From the NCBI GenBank assembly GCA_964524225.1, contig CAZGEW010000039.1, positions 1 to 13,132 on the forward strand: 13,132 bases of DNA, given 5' to 3'. The position numbers and the translations under genes were made by a program. Each line of letters begins with the position of its first letter. Position 1 is the stretch's first letter. Under the pieces are notes generated by a model. That model did no database searches. It saw nothing but the letters and a program-made list of their open reading frames with translations, and was not told the origin of the DNA. Source of the stretch: GCA-2688775 sp964524225. Lineage in GTDB: Archaea > Nanobdellota > Nanobdellia > Woesearchaeales > GW2011-AR4. This document shows, piece after piece, positions 6,876 through 12,161 of the stretch.

Positions 6876-8144
6876 ATGAAAATAATAGCAGACTTACAAA
6901 TCCATTCAAGATTTTCAAGAGCAACGAGCTCAAGCATAAACCTTACTAACCTTGAAAAATATGCAAGACTTAAAGGACTTAATCTTCTCGGTACAGGTGA
7001 TTTTACACATCCAAAATGGCTTGCTGAATTGAAGAGTGAGCTTAAAGAGGATGGTTCAGGAATTCTCACTTCAAAATCAGGCTTTCATTTTGTCTTGCAA
7101 GGCGAGATATCAAATATCTATACTCAAGATGGTAAACAAAGAAGAATTCACAATCTTATGTTGGCAAGAAGTTTTGAAACTGTCGAGCAAATAAATGCCG
7201 CATTGCTAAAAAAGGGGAGGCTTGATTATGATGGCAGACCAATCTTTGGTTTTAGTTGTGTAGAGTTAGCTGAAATGATGAAAGAAATTGATGACGACAT
7301 GGAGGTAATACCGGCGCATGCATGGACGCCTTGGTATGGAATCTTTGGCTCTATGTCTGGCTTTGATTCTGTTGAGGAATGCTTTAAGGGATATGCTAAT
7401 AAAATTTATGCGATTGAAACGGGATTAAGCTCTGATCCTGCAATGAATTGGAGAATTTCAAAACTTGACAAATACACTTTGGTAAGCAGCTCTGATGCTC
7501 ATTCATTCTGGCCCTGGCGGCTTGGAAGAGAATGCAACGTTTTTGACATTGATTGGGGCTATGGTGATTTATTAAAAGCTATAAGAGAAAAAAAAGGTTT
7601 TATTGAAACAATTGAGATGTGGCCTCATGAAGGTAAATACCATTATACAGGGCATCGAGCTTGTAATGTTTGCCTTACTCCAAAAGAATCGTTAAGGTTA
7701 AAAGATATCTGCCCAAGATGTAAGAGAAAATTGACAGTTGGAGTTGCTCAAAGAGTAGAAATGCTCGCTGATAGGGAAGAGGGTTTTGTGCCTAAAGGTG
7801 CTGTACCGTTCAAGAATTTAATTCCACTTTCAGAAGTAATTGCTGGAACTATAGGAGCAGAAGTCCAATCAAAAAAAGTTTGGGAAGAGTATTATAAATT
7901 AGTGAATGAATTTGGCAATGAATTTACTATTTTATTAGAAGTAGAAGAGAATAAACTAAAAAAAATAACATCAGAAAAAATCGCAGATAATATTATTAAA
8001 AACAGGCACCAAAAAATTCCTTTTAAGCCAGGTTATGATGGGGTTTATGGAGTGCCGATTTTCGATTTAAAAGAACTAAGAGAAAATAAGAAAGAGGATT
8101 ATAAGATTAAAGTTAAGCAAAAGGGTTTAGACGAGTTTATGTGA
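6876..8144 (+). CDS. EndoQ-like PHP-domain endonuclease with zinc ribbon (COG1379)
   Basis: A 422-residue protein of the Endonuclease Q family, which nicks DNA 5' of deaminated bases such as uracil and hypoxanthine. Length matches the roughly 420-residue archaeal enzymes. PHP motifs are visible in order: ADLQIHSRFSRATS (residues 5-18), GTGDFTHPKW (39-48), GEIS near 77, IPAHAWTPWYGIFGS near 145 and SSSDAHSFWPWRLGRE near 205. A four-cysteine zinc ribbon (ACNVC...CPRC) sits near 263-285, followed by the EndoQ-type C-terminal helical region. The first His of the usual HxH metal motif is Gln here (LQIH), a possible subfamily variation. Its stop lies one base from the convergent pyrophosphatase stop. 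Confidence 0.9.
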   Translation: MKIIADLQIHSRFSRATSSSINLTNLEKYARLKGLNLLGTGDFTHPKWLAELKSELKEDGSGILTSKSGFHFVLQGEISNIYTQDGKQRRIHNLMLARSFETVEQINAALLKKGRLDYDGRPIFGFSCVELAEMMKEIDDDMEVIPAHAWTPWYGIFGSMSGFDSVEECFKGYANKIYAIETGLSSDPAMNWRISKLDKYTLVSSSDAHSFWPWRLGRECNVFDIDWGYGDLLKAIREKKGFIETIEMWPHEGKYHYTGHRACNVCLTPKESLRLKDICPRCKRKLTVGVAQRVEMLADREEGFVPKGAVPFKNLIPLSEVIAGTIGAEVQSKKVWEEYYKLVNEFGNEFTILLEVEENKLKKITSEKIADNIIKNRHQKIPFKPGYDGVYGVPIFDLKELRENKKEDYKIKVKQKGLDEFM

Positions 8145-8145
8145 A

Positions 8146-8691
8146 TTACTTTTTATGCTTCCTCTGGAATTTCTTCTCATAAGCTCGTATTGCTTCTTTG
8201 ATAAGTTTGTATGCTGTAGATCTTCCCAAAAATGCAGTGACCTTGACTATCTTATTCTCTAAATCCTTGTACGTTTCAAAAAACTCTTTATACTCTTTCA
8301 GAGTGTGTTGAGGCAAATCCTTAAGCTCTTTTATATAAGCTGTCCTTGGGTCCTTGGCATAAACTCCAAGTATCTTGTCGTCTTGCTGACCATTGTCAAT
8401 CATCTTCATCACACCGATAGGCCTCATAGCAGCTATTGTTTGAGGTAGAACAGCCCCTTCCGTGTAAATCAATACATCTAAAGGGTCACCGTCACCGCTT
8501 ACTGTCTGCGGAATAAATCCGTAATCGTTAGGATAATGAACAGAAGAATAAACAAATCTATCTAACATAAGCAGCCCATGCTCTTTGTCCACTTCATATT
8601 TTGTGCTTGAGCCTTTTGGAATCTCTATCAAAACGTTTACTTCCTTTGGTACATCCAAACCAAGTTGGATGTCATGCCATTGTTTGACCAT
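8146..8691 (-). CDS. ppa: inorganic pyrophosphatase, family I
   Basis: Hydrolyses pyrophosphate to phosphate, pulling nucleic-acid and PRPP-dependent reactions forward. At 181 residues it has the usual prokaryotic length. The signature DGDPLDV gives D67, D69 and D72, matching the metal-binding aspartates of E. coli PPase; YPNDYGFIPQT precedes it, and the substrate-site KDPRTAYIKELKDLP follows. The start at 8691 is decided by a strong Shine-Dalgarno sequence (GAGGTGAT), unlike most genes here. It is transcribed in the same direction as the tRNA gene upstream but has its own TATA box. Confidence 0.96.
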   Translation of the reverse strand: MVKQWHDIQLGLDVPKEVNVLIEIPKGSSTKYEVDKEHGLLMLDRFVYSSVHYPNDYGFIPQTVSGDGDPLDVLIYTEGAVLPQTIAAMRPIGVMKMIDNGQQDDKILGVYAKDPRTAYIKELKDLPQHTLKEYKEFFETYKDLENKIVKVTAFLGRSTAYKLIKEAIRAYEKKFQRKHKK

Positions 8692-8697
8692 CTATAC

Positions 8698-8705
8698 ATC
8701 ACCTC
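8698..8705 (-). promoter_or_regulatory. Shine-Dalgarno site of ppa
   Basis: GAGGTGAT on the reverse strand ends seven bases before the ppa ATG. It is one of only two clear ribosome-binding sites in the window; most other genes look leaderless. Confidence 0.75.
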
Positions 8706-8739
8706 TTATGTTTAAGAAATAAGATAATCTACCCCCTTC

Positions 8740-8750
8740 TATAAAAATTT
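8740..8750 (-). promoter_or_regulatory. TATA box of ppa
   Basis: The reverse strand reads AAATTTTTATA centred near 8745, which predicts a start near 8718 and a leader of about 27 bases carrying the Shine-Dalgarno site. Confidence 0.5.
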
Positions 8751-8769
8751 ATGGTTTTAGAGAAATAAA

Positions 8770-8792
8770 GGGTCAGCAAAAATTGCCAACCC
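8770..8792 (-). terminator. stem-loop with T-rich tail downstream of the tRNA gene
   Basis: On the reverse strand GGGTTGGCAA pairs with TTGCTGACCC (10 bp, two G.T pairs) around a TTT loop, followed by CTTTATTTCT. It could end the tRNA transcript before the ppa promoter. Confidence 0.5.
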
Positions 8793-8805
8793 TACTTGAT
8801 TACGA

Positions 8806-8827
8806 GTCCACGAGTTTGCTCGCGGAC
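8806..8827 (-). other. 9-bp hairpin immediately after the tRNA 3' end
   Basis: GTCCGCGAG and CTCGTGGAC pair (9 bp, one G.T) around a CAAA loop, starting three bases after the tRNA discriminator base. It may be a 3' trailer structure or part of a small RNA with the next hairpin. Confidence 0.5.
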
Positions 8828-8844
8828 ATATCCCCGCGGCCGGA

Positions 8845-8909
8845 TTTTCAACAAAATAGTTACTATCTACAAAATTTTGCGACTTCGTTGCAAAATTTTG
8901 ATTTTTTGT
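8845..8909 (-). other. T-loop intron of tRNA-Tyr (position 59/60, 65 nt)
   Basis: A good BHB: T-stem GCTGG/CCGGC outside, central helix TTCA/TGAA, bulges AA|A and AA|T, inner helix CAAAA/TTTTG with one extra T. Removal yields the consensus T-loop TTCAAAT. Inside, the palindrome CAAAATTTTG occurs twice and folds into an 11-bp hairpin. Position 59/60 is a known non-canonical archaeal intron site. Confidence 0.8.
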
Positions 8910-8930
8910 TTTGAACCAGCGACCTCCCGG

Positions 8931-8983
8931 GAACGACTGACTCTATTTCATTCCGCGCAGATAGCTTAAGGTCTTAGAGCACA
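8931..8983 (-). other. second anticodon-loop insertion of tRNA-Tyr (about 53 nt)
   Basis: The sequence between the AGA exon and the CCGGG anticodon-stem strand cannot belong to a mature tRNA, since CTCGG must pair with CCGGG. It contains a hairpin (AGAT/ATCT and GCT/AGC with an inner TAA/TTA). I could not find one clean BHB, so cuts at 36/37, 37/38 or 38/39 remain possible. Confidence 0.6.
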
Positions 8984-8986
8984 TCT

Positions 8987-9008
8987 TTAGCTGGACTTTT
9001 TGAGTCCA
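8987..9008 (-). other. 22-nt intron splitting the tRNA-Tyr anticodon (position 35/36)
   Basis: A BHB with full core: central helix GGCT/AGCT (one G.T), bulges GT|T and AA|A, inner stem GGACT/AGTCC with a CAAAA loop, and a two-pair outer helix TC/GA. Cutting after the second base of each bulge joins GT to A and makes the tyrosine anticodon GTA. Confidence 0.8.
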
Positions 9009-9024
9009 ACAGCCGAGCGCTCCA

Positions 9025-9138
9025 TTATCCAGCGAGTCAGACAGCTGTGAGCGAGTTCGCTGTTGCGTGCGAGAACGCTCGCGTTTGAGCACGCTCGCGT
9101 TCAGGTCGAGCTCACTCGCAACTCGCTGCTGACGGCTA
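9025..9138 (-). other. D-loop intron of tRNA-Tyr (about 114 nt)
   Basis: Central helix ATCT/GGAT with bulges GG|T and AA|T sits on the D-stem GCTC/GAGC across one A.G mismatch; inner pairs are AGC/GCT and GTCAG/CTGAC. The spliced D-loop reads AATCTGGTG; a border shifted by one or two bases would give the more usual A21. The intron is GC-rich and filled with GCGAG/CTCGC repeats. Confidence 0.7.
9032..9126. repeat. iterated GCGAG/CTCGC pentamers in the D-loop intron
   Basis: On the plus strand GCGAG occurs at 9032, 9051 and 9069 and CTCGC at 9078, 9094, 9115 and 9122. A 10-mer ACGCTCGCGT is repeated exactly at 9075-9084 and 9091-9100. Several mutually exclusive pairings (GCGAGTT/AACTCGC, GTGAGC/GCTCAC) are possible. 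Base composition is far from the AT-rich surroundings. Confidence 0.85.
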
Positions 9139-9180
9139 CCAGATTGAGCTACACGGGGACATATCTAGAATTCATTTTTT

Positions 9181-9190
9181 ATTTATAAAT
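9181..9190 (-). promoter_or_regulatory. TATA box of the tRNA gene
   Basis: ATTTATAAAT lies centred about 27 bases before tRNA position 1 at 9158, fitting an archaeal tRNA promoter without a 5' leader or with a very short one. Confidence 0.55.
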
Positions 9191-9212
9191 ATTACGCCAT
9201 AAATAATCAAAA

Positions 9213-9223
9213 GATTTAAATTT
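9213..9223 (+). promoter_or_regulatory. TATA box of the MNT-HEPN gene
   Basis: GATTTAAATTT is centred near 9218, predicting a start near 9244. This fits either a leaderless TTG start at 9246 or a 15-base leader before the ATG at 9261. Confidence 0.45.
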
Positions 9224-9260
9224 TGAAGCTTATTCGATAAGTTGATTGAAGAAGATTACA

Positions 9261-11159
9261 ATGACTAAAAAGGACAAAAAACAATACAATAAAGATAAAG
9301 AAAAAAGTGAAGCTTCTCAGCAGGTTGAAGAACCAAAGAGACTTGAGGCTATACCCAATTTGCCTAAAGAAATACAAGAAAAACTAGAGTCAATAAAATC
9401 GAAGCTTGATTCTTTTCAGAAAAAGGTCATTGAAAAGTTTGATAAGTATATTGTTGGTGTAGCTTTAATGCCGCCTCCAAAGCCTGTAGAAGTGCAGCAA
9501 TTACAGCAAGTGTCAAAGCCAGAAGAACAAAAGCCTGAAGACAAAGACAAAATACATGTTTTGGTTTTAGTTGACGATTCTGACAGCAAGAGCATGTCGA
9601 AAATTGAGTTAAAAGATAAGCTTATAACCATAGTCAACAATATTGCTTCAGAAATTGATTCAAATATTACACCTCAAACTTTGATTTTGTCAGAACTATG
9701 GCAAAATTGTTTTGATGGAAAATACGAGTTTTTGCAATTAATAGCTTTATCGGCGCCAATCTATGATACTGGAATGTTGCAGGCTATTAAGATTTCTGAA
9801 GTTCACAAAAGCATGGTACTTAAAAAATTTGAGAAGTACATTGTCTCTTATGTTTTGGCTGGTTCTTTAGTCCAAGGAAAAGCAACTCCAACAAGCGACA
9901 TTGATGTATGGATTGTTATTGATGATACAGATGTCAAAAAGATGACTAGGGCAGAGTTAAAGGACAAGCTAAGAGCTATAATTATTGGCATGGGAATTGA
10001 AGCAGGCGAAATTACCGGAATAAAAAATAAGCTTAATATACAAGTTTATATTCTAACTGACTTCTGGGATTCTTTACGAGAAGCTAATCCGATAATATTT
10101 ACATTGCTAAGGGATGGTGTACCTTTCTTTGATAGAGGTATTTTCATGCCATGGAAGCACTTATTGAAAATGGGAAAAATTAAACCAAGTGCAGAGGCAA
10201 TTGACATATTTATGGGCTCAGGTGAGCAAGTTATTAGAAGGGTAAAACTAAAGCTAAATGAAATTGGGATGGAGGACGTATATTATGCATTATTAACCCC
10301 AAGCCAAGCAGCCTTAATGCTTTATGGTGTTGCACCACCATCACCAAAAGAAACTAGCTCTATAATGAGAGATGTTTTTGTTCACAAAGAGAAATTGTTG
10401 GAAGATAAATTTGTAAAGACTTTGGAAAGAGTTATTGCTTTAAGAAAAGCAATAGAGCATGGAGAAAAGAAAGAGCTTTCTGGAAGCGAGATTGACGACT
10501 TATTGGATAATGGAGAAAAGTATCTCAAAAGAATTAAGAGGTTATTTACACAGATTGAAAGAATAAGAGACGAGCGCGAAATGTTAAACATATACGATAC
10601 AATCACAACTGTAATAAGGGATGTACTGAGATTAGAGGGTGTAGAAAGGATAAAGGTTGATGAAATGCTTGATTTAGTTGAGGACAAGCTGGTTACGGAA
10701 GGGAAAATGCCATCAAAATTCTTGAAGACTTTACAAGACATCATAAAGGCAAAGAAAGATTCTGATGAAAAAAGGTTATCAAGAGTTGAAATTGACAAAA
10801 TACATCTTGAATCTGCTACATTAATAAAATTCCTTGTTGAGTATATGCAAAGAAAAAGGATAAGAGACTTAGAAAGACTTAAACTTAGAGTAAAGCATGG
10901 CAACAAGTATGGCGAAGTCATATTATTAGGTAATGAAGCATATATCATCTATGATATAGACAATGAAGAAAAAGAGATAAGCAAAGCCAAAATAAAGCCA
11001 GATGGAAGCCTTGATGCAATTGAAAAAAGTTCTCTAGAAGAGTTAGAAAAAGCACTCGCAAGTTTTGAAATTCCGCAAAAAGCCTCAATTAAAGAACCAA
11101 TTTTTGAGGATTTGAAAAGAATCTATGGCAAAGATGTTGAGATTTTGATGGGGTACTAA
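9261..11159 (+). CDS. duplicated MNT-HEPN fusion protein (nucleotidyltransferase plus HEPN-like domains)
   Basis: A 632-residue protein (ATG at 9261 chosen; TTG at 9246 is possible). Residues 1-60 are a charged tail. Residues 60-130 resemble residues 190-250 (KFDKYIV and KFEKYIV; ELKDKL in both) but the catalytic loop is replaced by a Pro/Gln-rich segment and the aspartates read K and H. The second copy has the complete minimal nucleotidyltransferase motif GS-x10-DxD (G201, S202, D213, D215). Residues 335-435 look HEPN-like with R395-x4-H400 (RKAIEH). Residues 440-537 repeat that helical unit (KFVKTL and KFLKTL) with Lys and Glu in place of Arg and His. The last 85 residues look beta-rich. 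In MntA/HepT systems the MNT protein AMPylates the HEPN RNase; here both parts share one chain and the HxY tyrosine is absent. The gene stands alone with its own promoter. The domain order is seen; an RNase-control role is inference. Confidence 0.85.
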   Translation: MTKKDKKQYNKDKEKSEASQQVEEPKRLEAIPNLPKEIQEKLESIKSKLDSFQKKVIEKFDKYIVGVALMPPPKPVEVQQLQQVSKPEEQKPEDKDKIHVLVLVDDSDSKSMSKIELKDKLITIVNNIASEIDSNITPQTLILSELWQNCFDGKYEFLQLIALSAPIYDTGMLQAIKISEVHKSMVLKKFEKYIVSYVLAGSLVQGKATPTSDIDVWIVIDDTDVKKMTRAELKDKLRAIIIGMGIEAGEITGIKNKLNIQVYILTDFWDSLREANPIIFTLLRDGVPFFDRGIFMPWKHLLKMGKIKPSAEAIDIFMGSGEQVIRRVKLKLNEIGMEDVYYALLTPSQAALMLYGVAPPSPKETSSIMRDVFVHKEKLLEDKFVKTLERVIALRKAIEHGEKKELSGSEIDDLLDNGEKYLKRIKRLFTQIERIRDEREMLNIYDTITTVIRDVLRLEGVERIKVDEMLDLVEDKLVTEGKMPSKFLKTLQDIIKAKKDSDEKRLSRVEIDKIHLESATLIKFLVEYMQRKRIRDLERLKLRVKHGNKYGEVILLGNEAYIIYDIDNEEKEISKAKIKPDGSLDAIEKSSLEELEKALASFEIPQKASIKEPIFEDLKRIYGKDVEILMGY

Positions 11160-11185
11160 TCAAATAATTAAACTCGAAAAAACCA

Positions 11186-11348
11186 GCTTCATCCAAAAAA
11201 TGAAGGTTGCCATCAATTTGTGAGGCTAATTGCCAAAGACAGCCAACTGACAAGGGGGATGTCCCTTACGGGGAATGTCAGTAAACGCTTAGAGAAGCGC
11301 AGCCGAACCGATGGCAACCCGACTGAAAGGAGATTTTTTGGATGAAGC
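11186..11348. ncRNA. strongly folded RNA-like element, unassigned
   Basis: The 247-base gap after the MNT-HEPN gene holds nested perfect pairings: a 15-bp closing stem 11186-11200/11334-11348, a 10-bp stem 11205-11214/11310-11319 (GGTTGCCATC), then inside it GGCT/AGCC (11224-11227/11301-11304), ACTGACA/TGTCAGT (11246-11252/11276-11282) and the hairpin CGCTT-AGAG-AAGCG (11286-11299). This is a multibranched RNA fold. It lacks the SRP helix 8 loop, the RNase P core sequences and 5S features I know. The next gene has its own TATA box after it, so an independent RNA is likelier than a leader. The strand is undecided; an AT box near 11163-11172 and the direction of the neighbours favour plus. Confidence 0.65.
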
Positions 11349-11362
11349 CGAAAAAACCAAAA

Positions 11363-11374
11363 ACTATAAAAATA
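11363..11374 (+). promoter_or_regulatory. TATA box of the DUF5752 pair
   Basis: ACTATAAAAATA is centred near 11369, predicting a start near 11395, just ahead of the Shine-Dalgarno site. It lies between the folded element and the gene. Confidence 0.5.
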
Positions 11375-11395
11375 AGCAAATCATTGATAAAAAGT

Positions 11396-11403
11396 AAGGT
11401 GAT
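11396..11403 (+). promoter_or_regulatory. Shine-Dalgarno site of the first DUF5752 gene
   Basis: AAGGTGAT ends three bases before the ATG at 11407. With the predicted start near 11395 it would lie at the extreme 5' end of the mRNA. Confidence 0.6.
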
Positions 11404-11406
11404 AAA

Positions 11407-11775
11407 ATGGGCAAAATGGACAAAAAAAGAGGTAAAAAGACTACTGCTGATACTAACTCTAAAAAAAATTTAAAACCTCCTCAGAGTGTTGAAGTTATAA
11501 TAAGAAAAAAAATTCTTGGTGAAGCTCCTGAGGAGCATCACTTTATAGTTGCTGATGGCAGAAAGTTAAAAAATATTATTGAGCTTGCAGATGCTCTTGA
11601 AACAATGAGTGAGGAAATTTTTAGGCATCATGCTAATGAATTTAAAAATGATTTTAGCGCATGGGTAAAAGATGTGTTTTATGAGCATAGCTTAGCGGAA
11701 GATATAGCAATGGCTAAAAACAGGCTCGAAACACAGATTGTAGTACTAAGAAGATTGGTTAAGGAGTTGTTGTAA
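11407..11775 (+). CDS. DUF5752-family protein, divergent copy
   Basis: A 122-residue protein related to DUF5752 small archaeal proteins of unknown function. Residues 1-30 are a Lys-rich tail absent from the next gene. The conserved part follows: HHFIVADGRKLKNIIELADA, MSEEIFRHHANEFKNDFSAW, VKDVFYEHSLAEDIA. Compared with the neighbour it has lost the FWVNNG form and the GDxxLA motif (here YEHSLA), so it is the more diverged copy. The C-terminus is a hydrophobic helix (RLETQIVVLRRLVKELL) that could mediate pairing. Two bases separate it from the second gene, so they form an operon. Function is unknown. Confidence 0.85.
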   Translation: MGKMDKKRGKKTTADTNSKKNLKPPQSVEVIIRKKILGEAPEEHHFIVADGRKLKNIIELADALETMSEEIFRHHANEFKNDFSAWVKDVFYEHSLAEDIAMAKNRLETQIVVLRRLVKELL

Positions 11776-11777
11776 AA

Positions 11778-12077
11778 ATGGTAACAAAAGATGAGGCAAG
11801 AAGGTATTTGAGTAATGTTCCTCCAGAACAAAGTTTCTGGGTTAATAATGGGTCAATATTAAAAAATTTGGAGGAATTAGCAGATGCAATATTTGATATG
11901 GGAAAAGAAACTTTTCAGCATCATGTTAACAAAGAAAAAAACGACTTCAGCACTTGGATTAGTGATGTTGTTGGTGATAAAAAGCTTGCAAATGACTTGC
12001 TAAGCTCCAAGAGCAAGGATTCTATGTTAAAGAAATTGAGAAAAAGATTGAATTCTTTGAAGAAGAAGGCTGCATAA
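11778..12077 (+). CDS. DUF5752-family protein, canonical copy
   Basis: A 99-residue protein with the full DUF5752 pattern: FWVNNGSILKNLEELADAIF, then MGKETFQHHVNKEKNDFSTW, ISDVVGDKKLANDLL, ending in a Lys-rich helix (KKLRKRLNSLKKKAA). It is paralogous to the gene two bases upstream and presumably coexpressed with it. The HxNxxKNDF core with His, Asn and Asp looks like a functional or structural site but no activity is known to me. Cytosolic, with no signal or membrane segment. Confidence 0.88.
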   Translation: MVTKDEARRYLSNVPPEQSFWVNNGSILKNLEELADAIFDMGKETFQHHVNKEKNDFSTWISDVVGDKKLANDLLSSKSKDSMLKKLRKRLNSLKKKAA

Positions 12078-12161
12078 GATGTTTTGTATAAACTTAAATT
12101 TTTTCGTACGTATTTTGCATAATATTTTATGGACTAGGTGTATATTTAAAACTTTCTGAAA

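Larger units (their letters stand above)
8831..9158 (-). tRNA. tRNA-Tyr(GUA) interrupted by four introns
   Basis: Five exons join to a 74-nt tRNA: 9158-9139, 9024-9009, 8986-8984, 8930-8910, 8844-8831. Acceptor CCCCGTG pairs with CGCGGGG, discriminator A73; D-stem GCTC/GAGC; anticodon stem CTCGG/CCGGG; variable loop AGGTC; T-arm GCTGG-TTCAAAT-CCGGC. C1:G72 with A73 is the archaeal tyrosine identity set, and the T-arm looks like that of Methanocaldococcus tRNA-Tyr (from memory). The anticodon loop becomes CTGTA plus two bases only after a 22-nt intron at 35/36 is removed; unspliced DNA reads GTT. CCA is not encoded. A TATA box lies 27 bases upstream. The fold is clear; the borders of the D-loop and third introns are uncertain by one to three bases. 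Confidence 0.85.

Noticed and set aside
9006..9020. Reading the tRNA as tRNA-Asn with anticodon GUU
   Set aside because: Acceptor pair C1:G72 with A73 and the T-arm fit tyrosine; a GUU reading gives G or T at position 37 with any simple intron, and the 22-nt BHB restores GUA.
9032..9126. CRISPR-like array
   Set aside because: The repeats are 5-10 bases with irregular spacing and both orientations, and they lie inside a tRNA intron; no cas genes are present.
10382..10948. Long open frame on the reverse strand opposite the MNT-HEPN gene
   Set aside because: It lies fully antisense to a gene with clear domains, its Ser/Leu-rich composition is what complementing Lys/Glu/Asp-rich codons produces, and no promoter or family resemblance was seen.
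11186..11348. SRP RNA, RNase P RNA or 5S rRNA
   Set aside because: The SRP helix 8 loop, the RNase P core sequences and the 5S layout are not found, and the element is too short for SRP or a usual archaeal RNase P RNA.
12078..12161. Possible gene or terminator between the convergent DUF5752 and GH15 genes
   Set aside because: The 84 bases are AT-rich with no ORF, no stable stem and no consistent T-run.
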